From positions 1 through 17,680 of the forward strand of contig JBCCBY010000024.1 in the NCBI GenBank assembly GCA_039033795.1: 17,680 nt of DNA, given 5' to 3'. The translations under genes and the position numbers were made by a program. How positions within the stretch are numbered: the first letter of the stretch is position 1; each line of letters begins with the position of its first letter. This document shows, piece by piece, positions 7,837 to 15,691 of this stretch. The stretch is from Parvularcula sp039033795 (lineage in GTDB: Bacteria; Pseudomonadota; Alphaproteobacteria; Caulobacterales; Parvularculaceae). The notes beneath the pieces were generated by a model. That model made no database searches. It worked only from the letters and a program-made list of their open reading frames with translations, and was not told where the DNA came from.

Positions 7837-9891
7837 TTAAAAGACTCGGCGATAACTGGCGGTAAAGAACGCGGGTTGGCGTTTGATCCTCGTGAAAGTG
7901 TTGTCAATTTCACCAGAACTCCGATCCCCCACATAATTTTCAAACGTGCGGTCATCACCGCGCTCGAAAGCTTGGCTGATTCCAAGGCTGATGACCGATG
8001 AACCAAGATGGGTTGTACGAAACGTCACGTCGACATTGGTGATGCTCGGCCGGGTATCAATCTGGTTGAGTCTGTAAAATGTCTCGTCGCCTTCCCGGGA
8101 GACTGATGCTTCGACCGTCAACGGAACAAAGTCGAACGTCTGTCGATATTCAATGTTGTAGGACCATGGAATGTCCTCGCTTAACCGGCGATTGTTTCCG
8201 GTTACGGGATCGGTGACCTCCGACTGGGTATACCTGCCTGACACATCAAGGCGCGCATCGTTAAGGCCAATCACTGACAATGGGAAAGACAAGTCTCCCT
8301 CAAAGCCGAATCGGCTCGCATCGCCAATATTGGATGGGGCGTCAAACGTACCATCAAAGACGGGTGCACGATCGATCACGTCACTGATCCATTCGTGGAA
8401 CCCTAGAAGCGAGACATTTGCTCCGTTGGCAAAGGATTGCTCTCCACTCGCTTCGAGGCGCCAACGGGAATCTGGCGACAGCGTGGGATTTCCGCCCTCC
8501 AGCTGGCCTTGGTTGAAATCAATTCGGCTCAAGAAGCGGAGAAAGCTCAATTGGGAAACATCACGAAAACCGTTGAGAAAAAACTGCCGACGCGGGGTCT
8601 GCTGAACACGAAGCCGCATCTCTGGCTTGATGAAGGAGAAGTCGCGCTCATTGGCATCAACCCCTTTGCGTCCAAGGGTCGACCATTCATAGCGCAGACC
8701 CGCTTCTATACTGATCTTTTCACCAATCGAATCGCGAACAAGGCCAAACGCTTCGTAGCGTTCTTCAGTGACCTTTGCTGTGGCACCGGGCAGGTCGACC
8801 GGTTCGGGGCCTTGTCCCTCATCAACACTGAGGCGCGTGGTTTGATCACGCGAGTTATGGGATCCTTCATAGCCGATGGAAAATTCGGCACCCACGAGAC
8901 GGGAAACATTTGTTGCGCGACCAAGAAGCTCTAAATCTTCGCGCGAACGACGGCTTGTTGTGAGCACATCAATATCGCCTTCGTCCGTAAACGAGCTATC
9001 GCGAAACCGAAAGCGGCTCGCTTGGAGCGTGCTTGTCCAGTCCACATTATCGCGTAGGGCGATGAAAAGATCCGACGTCGCCTCAATGTCCTCTCCCCAA
9101 CGATCCGTCTCGCTGGAGTCACTATCGATTGTTATCAGAGTGCCGGTTGCATCGGGTTCAACACGTCGAAACAGACCCTTCCGTTCAAAGTCGAAAATCC
9201 GTGTACGAGCTTGTGTGCCGAAATAAACCCTTGAGCCGAGTGGTCGTTCATGGTTGAGGCTGACAATCGTCTCGTTGAAGAACCAGGGGTCACGGAATTG
9301 TCGGCGTTCTCGTAAGTCACCATCTGGTTCGGTTCGACGCTCTGTCCCCCTCCAAGGATTGTGGTCGGAGGAAAATTCAACACCGAGTGTTGTTGTCCTA
9401 CCCGCACCGCTCATGATCTGAGAAAACTCAGCAACAGGACGAAAAACCCCGTTCTGGTATGCATTGCCTTCCAAAAACAGCGACCGCGTGGTGGCCACGT
9501 CATCTTTCAACACGATGTTCACGACGACCGCCTGGCCAGCTGTTTGATAGCCGGGAGCACCGCCGCGCACGAGCTCAATCCGCTCAATGTTCTGTAGCGG
9601 GATGCGCTGCAGGATCGCTGACAACTCATCAGACTTACCGCGCGGGCGACGCTGATTGAGAAGAACATTACCAGAGGAGCCCGTGAACCCGCGCTGGTTG
9701 CTGTCGCTGTCCTCAAAGGTGAAACCCGGAACCTGTTGGACCACTTCGAGCGCTGTTTGCACGTTGAAATCCGAGAAAAATGCGATTTCAAAGACTCGAA
9801 CACCGGTGTTTGTGGGCTGTGCGTTTGCCGCCCCACCGCTTGACGCGGTGATGATCGCAAGAGCGCCGATCACCAGTGAGCGAGCTGCCAT
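7837..9891 (-). CDS. TonB-dependent outer membrane receptor
   Basis: This is a 684-residue outer membrane active transporter. It has a signal peptide at residues 1-24 (cleavage after ANA), then a short N-terminus with a TonB-box-like hydrophobic stretch (VRVFEIAFF). A plug domain follows at about 40-130, with NVQTALEVVQQVPGF, GSSGNVLLNQRRPRGKSDEL and IERIELVRGGAPGYQTAGQ. The rest is a beta-barrel rich in alternating aromatic strands, ending in ASYRRVF with a terminal Phe. The plug places it in a clade common in Caulobacterales and Sphingomonadales whose substrates are mostly unknown. No periplasmic binding protein, ABC permease or TonB/ExbBD gene is adjacent, so the substrate cannot be read from context. 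It has a strong Shine-Dalgarno (CGGAGG at 9897-9902 on the minus strand), which may be masked by leader RNA structure. Confidence 0.9.
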   Translation of the reverse strand: MAARSLVIGALAIITASSGGAANAQPTNTGVRVFEIAFFSDFNVQTALEVVQQVPGFTFEDSDSNQRGFTGSSGNVLLNQRRPRGKSDELSAILQRIPLQNIERIELVRGGAPGYQTAGQAVVVNIVLKDDVATTRSLFLEGNAYQNGVFRPVAEFSQIMSGAGRTTTLGVEFSSDHNPWRGTERRTEPDGDLRERRQFRDPWFFNETIVSLNHERPLGSRVYFGTQARTRIFDFERKGLFRRVEPDATGTLITIDSDSSETDRWGEDIEATSDLFIALRDNVDWTSTLQASRFRFRDSSFTDEGDIDVLTTSRRSREDLELLGRATNVSRLVGAEFSIGYEGSHNSRDQTTRLSVDEGQGPEPVDLPGATAKVTEERYEAFGLVRDSIGEKISIEAGLRYEWSTLGRKGVDANERDFSFIKPEMRLRVQQTPRRQFFLNGFRDVSQLSFLRFLSRIDFNQGQLEGGNPTLSPDSRWRLEASGEQSFANGANVSLLGFHEWISDVIDRAPVFDGTFDAPSNIGDASRFGFEGDLSFPLSVIGLNDARLDVSGRYTQSEVTDPVTGNNRRLSEDIPWSYNIEYRQTFDFVPLTVEASVSREGDETFYRLNQIDTRPSITNVDVTFRTTHLGSSVISLGISQAFERGDDRTFENYVGDRSSGEIDNTFTRIKRQPAFFTASYRRVF

Positions 9892-9896
9892 CCTAT

Positions 9897-9925
9897 CCTC
9901 CGTTTGAACGTCCGGAGGTTCGTTC
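9897..9925 (-). promoter_or_regulatory. Candidate H-type pseudoknot masking the receptor gene's ribosome binding site
   Basis: Read in the mRNA sense, the leader runs GAACG (9925-9921), AA, CCUCCG (9918-9913), GA, CGUUC (9910-9906), AAA, CGGAGG (9902-9897), AUAGG, then AUG. GAACG pairs exactly with CGUUC (5 bp) and CCUCCG pairs exactly with CGGAGG (6 bp). The pairs interleave, which is H-type pseudoknot topology, with loops of 2, 2 and 3 nt. The last arm is the Shine-Dalgarno sequence itself. The complementarity is seen directly. Folding and any control of translation are inference, and short stems of this kind can arise by chance. Confidence 0.45.
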
Positions 9926-9951
9926 TCTCAAGTGAAGGCCGCTTGCCATTG

Positions 9952-9987
9952 GGCGAGAGCTGGGCGGCTCGCCTACAGCCGTAGGCG
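9952..9987 (-). other. Two mutually exclusive hairpins in the receptor gene upstream region
   Basis: CGCCTAC (9970-9976) and GTAGGCG (9981-9987) form a perfect 7-bp stem with a 4-nt loop. GGCGAG (9952-9957) and CTCGCC (9968-9973) form a 6-bp stem. They share 9970-9973, so only one can form. They lie 60-95 bases upstream of the receptor start codon, probably in the leader if transcription begins above 9990. There is no U-run, so this is not a classic terminator. The rest of the 264-bp gap at 9892-10155 holds no gene I can support. Confidence 0.35.
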
Positions 9988-10115
9988 GGTGAATGGTGCG
10001 AGAATAGCCTGCAACTTGAGGACGTTGTGCGATCAAACGTGCCAGCTGCGTCACCGCCGGGCGGATGACGTGCAGAGGGCTGTTGGCTGTATTGACTGAA
10101 CGGTTGGTTCGATGA

Positions 10116-10141
10116 GCCAGGCGGTCAAACGACCGCCTGGC
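10116..10141. terminator. Strong terminator-like hairpin
   Basis: GCCAGGCGGTC (10116-10126) and GACCGCCTGGC (10131-10141) are perfect complements, giving an 11-bp GC-rich stem with a 4-base loop. The hairpin begins 14 bases after the stop codon of the minus-strand peptidoglycan-binding gene. There is no T-run on either side, so it may act as a transcript 3'-end stabiliser or a factor-assisted terminator rather than a canonical intrinsic one. Confidence 0.6.
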
Positions 10142-10155
10142 GATCGTTTGCTAAC

Positions 10156-10884
10156 TTATTGGCCCGGTCCGGAAAGGGGGCTTTGGATTGGTTCCATGTC
10201 GATGGGCGGCAAAAGCGCGGGCGGCGTTGCTGCGGGAGCGGGCTGTGCGGGCGCTGCTTGCTGCGGCGCTGGCGCTGGTCCCGACAAGAGTGCGACCAAT
10301 GTTGGTTCATCGGGAAAGCCTGAGGGGGGGATCCCCATCGCTGTTTGGAAAGAGCTGATCGCCGATTGAGTTCCAGGACCAAAGTCCCCGTCCACGCTTA
10401 CCGTTTGCCCAGCGCGTTGAAGGGCCTCCTGCAGCTTGCGAACGGTCGAGGGATAGAGAAGACGGGTTTTTTCGCCAACCGAGACTTGTGCGGGGCGTTC
10501 TGCGGTTTGCAGACGACTGGGGCCAAAGGCGTTGATGAGTTCAGGGCCAGCGATCGCAATCGGCTGGTCAGGCGCCTGTTGGCAGATGGACACAACAATG
10601 CTCGGTAGGATGCCCTCTTGCCATGTCACGAGGTCATAGGTTTCAGGCAGCAACATGTTCGACGCGGAGAGGTAGCCTGCGAACCAGCTCATGGCGATCG
10701 CGGCCTCCACGCGGCCTTCCTCCGCTGCTTGGACAAATTGACTGCACGGCATCATTCCAATGCCTTTGGGGGCGAAGTCACCATTGGCGTCGCCAGCCGA
10801 GGCGCGTCCCGCCATCAACGTGAAGGCCATGGCCGTGACAGCCAAGCCGATGTTCGATCGTTTATTCTTAATTTTCAAAGGCAT
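10156..10884 (-). CDS. Secreted peptidoglycan-binding protein with small N-terminal two-cysteine domain
   Basis: This is a 242-residue predicted periplasmic protein. Residues 1-30 are a signal peptide with a lysine-rich start (MPLKIKNKRS) and cleavage after ASA. Residues 40-110 form a small domain with Cys47 and Cys101, probably disulfide-bonded, and a WFAGYLSASN motif. It recalls HdeA- or Rap1a-like periplasmic domains, but I hold that loosely. Residues 146-200 are a peptidoglycan-binding type 1 domain (VRKLQEALQRAG, VDGDFGPGTQSAISSFQ). The last 40 residues are Pro/Ala/Gln rich and probably unstructured. The start at 10884 is chosen because it opens the signal peptide; the longer GTG at 10974 adds 30 residues before it. 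No good Shine-Dalgarno is visible. It lies 159 bp downstream of cydX on the same strand and may be read through from the cyd operon. Confidence 0.75.
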   Translation of the reverse strand: MPLKIKNKRSNIGLAVTAMAFTLMAGRASAGDANGDFAPKGIGMMPCSQFVQAAEEGRVEAAIAMSWFAGYLSASNMLLPETYDLVTWQEGILPSIVVSICQQAPDQPIAIAGPELINAFGPSRLQTAERPAQVSVGEKTRLLYPSTVRKLQEALQRAGQTVSVDGDFGPGTQSAISSFQTAMGIPPSGFPDEPTLVALLSGPAPAPQQAAPAQPAPAATPPALLPPIDMEPIQSPLSGPGQ

Positions 10885-11043
10885 GGGATGACAAATCTTG
10901 CTTACGTGGTGGGTTCGACCAGGAATGGCCTGAGAGCCTTCTACCCTGACGACCTTAATTTCTGTCTTCACCACACATGCCGAGCGACATCCAGCATTGT
11001 TGGATGGGAAATTCTCAATGTTGAGGCCCTCATCCGCACCGGT

Positions 11044-11220
11044 TCAACGAAGATGCGGCTGCATGTGCTGCGGCGGCGAGGCATCCGTTGGGTCCTCGAG
11101 TATCGTCGGCTCTGTGAGCGACGCGGTCATCCGTGTTTGCCGCAGCTCAAACCACAACGCATTCAGAATGCCGACGGTCGCCGCGAGACCGAGCCCCAAA
11201 ACCCAAGAAAAATACCACAT
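11044..11220 (-). CDS. cydX: Cytochrome bd oxidase small subunit CydX
   Basis: This 58-residue single-pass membrane protein begins MWYFSWVLGLGLAATVGILN, followed by ALWFEL, the hallmark of CydX, which binds CydA and stabilises the haem groups of cytochrome bd-I. The membrane helix covers about residues 4-22. The remaining 35 or so residues form a cytoplasmic tail (RMTASLTEPTILEDPTDASP...) longer than in E. coli, whose CydX is 37 residues. The start at 11220 is chosen over an upstream in-frame codon because the family begins exactly at MWYFSW. GGAAAGGA lies just upstream at suitable spacing. It is 19 bases after cydB and is clearly the third gene of cydABX. Confidence 0.92.
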   Translation of the reverse strand: MWYFSWVLGLGLAATVGILNALWFELRQTRMTASLTEPTILEDPTDASPPQHMQPHLR

Positions 11221-11239
11221 CGTCTCGTCCTTTCCTTGA

Positions 11240-12391
11240 TCAGTAAGCGTGATCTGCATTTTTGACGTCTGTGATCGTTATCCGCCCAAAGAGCACTTTA
11301 TAGACCCATGCTGTATAAAGAAGGATAAGGGGAAGAAAGATCGTTGTGGCGACCAGCATGTTGCGCAACGTGGCTTGGCTGGAGCTTGCGTCAAAGACCA
11401 TGAGGCTATGGTTTGGGTCCAACGAACTTGGAAGGATGAACGGAAACATCGATACGCCCACCGTGCCAATTATTCCAAAGATCCCGATGCTTGAGGCAAT
11501 GAAGGTCAGGACAGCGTATCTCGCGCGGAAGCCAAAGGCTGCTGTCAGCATGCCAACAACCCCTAGAGTCGGCGCCAGCAACAAGATCGGCGCGCGCTCG
11601 TAATTGTTGAGCCACGCGGTGTCCGAGGGCAGCACGAGTTTGCTCAACGGAAAGCTGGCGCCTGCATAGTCCGGTACCGTCTGAAGCTGATAGCCGCCAA
11701 GCAAGCCGCCCGCGACGAAGATGCCCCCGACGGCAAACAGGATCGCCGCGCCAATGGCGATATGACCCCCCAGTTGCCGGGCGCGCTCTGCGATAACGTC
11801 GTCCGCTTTTAATTGCAGCCACGATGCGCCCTGCGCGAGGATCATGGTGAGACTGACAAAGCCGCAAAGAAGTGCGGGCGGGTTCAAAAGACCAAAAAGA
11901 CCACCCTCGTAACCAGGCCTGAGATCGCTATCGAATGTAAAAGGTACACCGATGAGTGCATTACCCACGGCAACGCCAAAAATAACGGGCGGGACAAGGC
12001 CGGAGGCTGTGATGGCGATATCCCAATTCCGTCTCCATGCTGCGCTTTCCCGTTTCGACCTATACTTAAACGCAACTGGCCGCAAAATGAGCATAAACAG
12101 CACAAGGAACATGGCCAAATAGAAACCCGAGAAACTAACTGCATAAAGGGCTGGCCAAGCCGCGAAAATGGCGCCGCCCCCAAGAATAAACCAAACCTGG
12201 TTGCCCTCCCAGACAGGGCCAACTGTGTTGATCACGACCCTTTTTTCGTCGTCGGTCCTGGTGACCAACGGCAGGAGGGCAGCGGCGCCCATGTCAAATC
12301 CATCGGCGATCGCGAAGCCAATGAGCAAAACGCCGAGCAAGACCCACCAGATTATACGGAGGACTTCATAGGAAAACAGCAGATCAAACAT
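11240..12391 (-). CDS. cydB: Cytochrome bd ubiquinol oxidase subunit II
   Basis: This 383-residue integral membrane protein pairs with CydA in the quinol-oxidising, oxygen-reducing cytochrome bd complex of the inner membrane. Family hallmarks are FAIADGFDMGAAALLP (residues 26-41) and GPVWEGNQVWFI (58-69). Several further hydrophobic helices follow, as does the conserved pattern GFVSLTMILAQGASWLQLK. The length is normal for the family. AAGGA lies 9 bases before ATG 12391. The gene starts 26 bp after the cydA stop and is followed by cydX, an operon order also found in E. coli. Confidence 0.97.
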   Translation of the reverse strand: MFDLLFSYEVLRIIWWVLLGVLLIGFAIADGFDMGAAALLPLVTRTDDEKRVVINTVGPVWEGNQVWFILGGGAIFAAWPALYAVSFSGFYLAMFLVLFMLILRPVAFKYRSKRESAAWRRNWDIAITASGLVPPVIFGVAVGNALIGVPFTFDSDLRPGYEGGLFGLLNPPALLCGFVSLTMILAQGASWLQLKADDVIAERARQLGGHIAIGAAILFAVGGIFVAGGLLGGYQLQTVPDYAGASFPLSKLVLPSDTAWLNNYERAPILLLAPTLGVVGMLTAAFGFRARYAVLTFIASSIGIFGIIGTVGVSMFPFILPSSLDPNHSLMVFDASSSQATLRNMLVATTIFLPLILLYTAWVYKVLFGRITITDVKNADHAY

Positions 12392-12417
12392 GTGAAGCAG
12401 TCCTTGTTAAGTACGGA

Positions 12418-14016
12418 TCATTCTGCGGGAGACAACAGTGTGGGTGCAGTTGGCGCGCCGCGTCGCTCACCAATCCCCGGTAAGACCTCTCCTAGCTGAT
12501 CAAGAACTCTCGGTCCTTTGGCGATGGCGAGGAGCATAAGACGGACCTCGATCACCGCGAGGATGCCATAAACGAGCGTGAAACCGGTGATGGTGATCAG
12601 AATGTCTGACAAGGTAAGGTTTGACGCGGCGAGAAAGGTGGGAAGCACGCCTTCTATCACCCAAGGTTGTCGTCCGTATTCGGCGACGAACCAGCCGACC
12701 TCCATGGCTATCCAAGGAATAGGCAGTGACCAGAGTGCCGTGGTGAGAAGCCATCGCGGCGGCATCCGTTCTTGCATCGTGTACCAGAACGACAGGATAA
12801 AGAGGATTAAGAGAAGACCGCCTGCTACGACCATGATACGAAACGAAAAGAAAAGGGACGGAACAGAGGGAACCGTGGACCATGCAGCAGCACGGATATC
12901 CTCATCATCGGCTTGTAGCGGATCAGCAGTAAATTGGCGAAGAAGCTGCGCGTATCCAAGATCATCGCGGGTGGCGATAAAAAGCTCCTTGGCGTCCATG
13001 TCTGAACGATCGGCCTTGACGTCCTCAAGGGCCCGATAGGCAAGAAGACCGCTCCGAATCCTCTCTTCTGCTGTATCAACGAGCTCAAGGATTCCAGGTA
13101 TTTCCGTATCAAGCGACCGTGTGCCAATGATCCCCATCACAAAGGGAATTTCGACCGCAAAGTGGGTCTTGCGCGCCTCCATGTCAGGCAGGCCGATGGC
13201 TGTGAAGGGGGCGGGCGCTTCCTCCGTATGCCACATTGATTCCATCGCGGCGAGCTTCATTTTTTGATGGTCGGTGACCGCGTATCCGCTTTCATCGCCA
13301 AGAACGATCACCGATAAGGCGGACGCGACACCAAAGGCCGAGGCAATGATGAAGCTCCGCTGAGCCAACGCAATATGCTGGCCACGGAGAAGATAGTAGG
13401 CGGATATTGCGAGCACGAAAACGGCGCCCGTTACATAACCAGCAGACACGGTGTGCACGAACTTGGCCTGCGCCACGGGGTTGAAGAGGACAGCCATAAA
13501 GTCCGTCACTTCCATCCGCATGGTGTCGGGATTGAAGGCGGCTCCAACCGGGTTTTGCATCCAACCATTTGCGATCAAAATCCAAAGGGCGGAGAAATTT
13601 GTACCGATTGCCATCAGCCACGTCGCGACGAGGTGCGTCTGTGGTCGCATCTTGTCCCAACCGAAAAAGAACAGACCGACAAATGTTGCTTCGAGAAAGA
13701 ACGCCATCAGCCCTTCAATCGCCAAGGGTGCCCCGAAAACATCTCCGACATAGTGGCTGTAAAACGCCCAGTTCATACCAAATTGGAATTCCATCGTGAT
13801 GCCTGTGGCGACACCGAGGGCGAAGTTGATGCCAAACAGTGTCCCCCAGAACTTGGTCATCTCACGCCAGACCCGCTTCCCCGTCATGACGTACACGGTT
13901 TCCATCATCGCAACGAGAATCGAGAGGCCCAGCGTCAGCGGTACAAAGAGGAAATGATACATCGCGGTAAGCGCGAATTGGAGGCGCGAGAGATCGACAA
14001 GCAGCGGATCAGGCAT
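12418..14016 (-). CDS. cydA: Cytochrome bd ubiquinol oxidase subunit I
   Basis: This 532-residue subunit carries the three haems and the quinol site of cytochrome bd, a high-affinity oxidase used under low oxygen or when haem-copper oxidases are inhibited. By alignment to E. coli CydA the ligands are intact: His21 (E. coli His19), His188 (His186) and Met395 in SFRIMV (Met393). Glu101 and Glu109 in EGLMAFFLEA and Glu446 in AEYGRQPW are also present. The Q-loop start GDESGYAVTDHQKMKLAAMES is present with Lys254 and Glu259. The C-terminal extension of that loop (about 330-385, LGYAQLLRQFTADPL) makes this the long Q-loop, bd-I type rather than the cyanide-insensitive CioA type. GGAG lies 9 bases before ATG 14016. 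It is divergent from cydD across 100 bp. Confidence 0.98.
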   Translation of the reverse strand: MPDPLLVDLSRLQFALTAMYHFLFVPLTLGLSILVAMMETVYVMTGKRVWREMTKFWGTLFGINFALGVATGITMEFQFGMNWAFYSHYVGDVFGAPLAIEGLMAFFLEATFVGLFFFGWDKMRPQTHLVATWLMAIGTNFSALWILIANGWMQNPVGAAFNPDTMRMEVTDFMAVLFNPVAQAKFVHTVSAGYVTGAVFVLAISAYYLLRGQHIALAQRSFIIASAFGVASALSVIVLGDESGYAVTDHQKMKLAAMESMWHTEEAPAPFTAIGLPDMEARKTHFAVEIPFVMGIIGTRSLDTEIPGILELVDTAEERIRSGLLAYRALEDVKADRSDMDAKELFIATRDDLGYAQLLRQFTADPLQADDEDIRAAAWSTVPSVPSLFFSFRIMVVAGGLLLILFILSFWYTMQERMPPRWLLTTALWSLPIPWIAMEVGWFVAEYGRQPWVIEGVLPTFLAASNLTLSDILITITGFTLVYGILAVIEVRLMLLAIAKGPRVLDQLGEVLPGIGERRGAPTAPTLLSPAE

Positions 14017-14116
14017 GGCACAGAGCTCCGACAGTTCTTGGGGGTTTGTGCCATGAAGCGCGCGCGCAAGCTTTGCGGTCGCTCAAGGATATCGGCGCCT
14101 CTTTCTTTAGTAAAAG
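14017..14116. promoter_or_regulatory. Divergent cydA / cydD promoter region
   Basis: This 100-bp gap must drive cydABX leftward and cydDC rightward, or hold one of their promoters. I looked for an FNR/Anr-type TTGAT-N4-ATCAA box and found none. No clear sigma-70 pair is visible. In-frame TAG (14108-14110) and TAA (14111-14113) just before ATG 14117 mean cydD cannot start further upstream. Confidence 0.4.
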
Positions 14117-15691
14117 ATGATGGACAGGATAAAGAAAAAGGTGGTGAGCGCCCCGCAGGCGTTGCTCGGAGATGCCGTGGCGCGGGACCTTTCCGTTATC
14201 ACGTTGGTGCAGAGCGCCTCCTTGATCCTGCGCTTGGCGGCCCTGCTGGGTTTTGCTCACACAGTTGGAAGCTTGGTGATCGTCGGCCATCTTCCTTGGA
14301 CTATTTTGATCGGGTCGGGCGTTCTCATGGGCCTGCCCGTCGCAGCTTCGACTGCATCGGAAGGCTTGGTTGCGGCCGCTGAGACCAAAGCTGCCAACAT
14401 CGTGCTCGACTGGTTTTTGCGCTTTGCCGCCCAGGCGCCGGTGGCGGAGGTGCAGGCCATGGACTCTGGAGATCTTGCTAACCGTTTGTCCCGCCAGCCG
14501 GGCGCCGCGGCGCGCGCGATGGTGTCAGTGAAGATTGGCAAGTGGATGTCGCCAATTGGTGCATGCGCAGCACTGGGGCTTATGGCTGTCCTGTCGTGGC
14601 AGGCAGCCATCATCCTTTTGCTGACGATGCCGATAATGGTGATGTTTTTTGTGCTGATCGGCCGCCTAACCAAAGCCAAGGCGTTGGCCCAGGAAGCGAC
14701 CCTCCAGGAATTATCAGGCGCTTTCGCTGAAAAGGTCCGCTGTTTGCCGACCATCATGGCTTGTGGGGCTTCTAATGCTCAAGCGACCGACCTTGGTCGG
14801 TTGCTGAACGATTATCGCAAGTGGTCGAGCGAGCTCTTGCGTGTGGCATTTCTCAATTCGGCGGTTCTCGATTTTTTCAGCTCCCTGAGTATTGCGATGT
14901 TGGCGATTTTCTTGGGCCTGGGCCATTTGGGGTTGGTGTCCTTTCCAGGATTAAGCGGCTTAAGCCTCAGCGCCAGTCTCGGTGTGTTGGTTTTGGCGCC
15001 GGAGGTTTTTCAACCATTCCGCCGGTTTTCGGAGCTTTACCATCAGGCAGCGGAGGGGGACGAGGCGTTGCGGTCACTTGAGCCATTTGCCGACTCGACG
15101 ATCAAAGAAGACACGCGTTTGCCGTTGGGCCGTCTAGGGACAAGGGGCGTTGTGCTTGCAAATCAGGCGGTGATCGATGACTGTGATCTGCCTGCCACCG
15201 GGCTTGTCGCCGTCACGGGTCCGTCGGGTTCAGGCAAGACCATGCTGCTCAAGACCCTTGCCGGCGTTCAAGCTCCCCTCAAAGGCCAGGTCTTTCGAGC
15301 AAACCGGCATGCGGCATGGGTTGATATCGACGCTTGGTTACCAACCTGCACGAATGATCCCGATCAACGAACACTGTTCCAGAAACTTCGGCTGACGGAT
15401 GACCCTCGCTTTCAGGAGTGTGATGACCTGTCAAGCGCCGCCCATGGCGACGTCTCCGGCGGACAGCGAGTCCGTCTCATCTTAGCGCACGCTTTGATGC
15501 GGGACGAAACAACACTGTTTGCTGACGAACCCACCGCCAAACTCGACCACAAAAGCGCTGAGGCGGTGAGGGACACGTTGGTCGAGGCCGCCAGCAAGCG
15601 CCTGGTGATCGTCGCCACCCATGACCCGGTCTTGGCAAGGCGCGCTCATCTGTGTCTTCGACTTCAGGTGAGAGAAGGGGTGCCAGCATGA
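14117..15691 (+). CDS. cydD: ABC exporter subunit CydD (cytochrome bd assembly)
   Basis: This 524-residue fused membrane/ATPase half-transporter works with CydC in the inner membrane. The pair is required for cytochrome bd assembly and is known to export glutathione and cysteine and/or handle haem, depending on the study. Membrane helices occupy about residues 25-310, with the CydD-typical LAPEVFQPFRRFSELYHQAAEG before the ATPase. The ATPase has Walker A GPSGSGKT (368-375), signature VSGGQ (446-450), Walker B LFADE (467-471) and switch His502. The Q-loop Gln is absent: the aligned region reads WVDIDAWLPT. The helical subdomain is short, and the protein is about 60 residues shorter than E. coli CydD. 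ATG 14117 and ATG 14120 are adjacent, and the Shine-Dalgarno is weak. It overlaps cydC by four bases (ATGA). Confidence 0.93.
   Translation: MMDRIKKKVVSAPQALLGDAVARDLSVITLVQSASLILRLAALLGFAHTVGSLVIVGHLPWTILIGSGVLMGLPVAASTASEGLVAAAETKAANIVLDWFLRFAAQAPVAEVQAMDSGDLANRLSRQPGAAARAMVSVKIGKWMSPIGACAALGLMAVLSWQAAIILLLTMPIMVMFFVLIGRLTKAKALAQEATLQELSGAFAEKVRCLPTIMACGASNAQATDLGRLLNDYRKWSSELLRVAFLNSAVLDFFSSLSIAMLAIFLGLGHLGLVSFPGLSGLSLSASLGVLVLAPEVFQPFRRFSELYHQAAEGDEALRSLEPFADSTIKEDTRLPLGRLGTRGVVLANQAVIDDCDLPATGLVAVTGPSGSGKTMLLKTLAGVQAPLKGQVFRANRHAAWVDIDAWLPTCTNDPDQRTLFQKLRLTDDPRFQECDDLSSAAHGDVSGGQRVRLILAHALMRDETTLFADEPTAKLDHKSAEAVRDTLVEAASKRLVIVATHDPVLARRAHLCLRLQVREGVPA

Noticed and set aside
10988..11006. 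Hairpin CATCCA/TGGATG between cydX and the peptidoglycan-binding gene as a terminator
   Set aside because: The stem is only 6 bp with a 7-nt loop and no T-run, too weak to claim an operon end.
10618..11265. Plus-strand open frame antisense to the peptidoglycan-binding gene and cydX
   Set aside because: No recognisable domain. The opposite strand has a signal peptide, a peptidoglycan-binding domain and a clear CydX.
11813..12499. Plus-strand open frame antisense to cydB
   Set aside because: Its highly charged composition mirrors hydrophobic membrane-helix codons of cydB, as expected for a shadow frame.
14017..14116. FNR/Anr box expected for low-oxygen control of cyd genes
   Set aside because: I read both strands for TTGAT-N4-ATCAA and close variants and found no acceptable match.
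13375..14382. 335-codon plus-strand open frame antisense to cydA and running into cydD
   Set aside because: Its His/Arg/Gly-rich composition is typical of antisense shadow frames, it overlaps two well-supported genes, and it has no family features.
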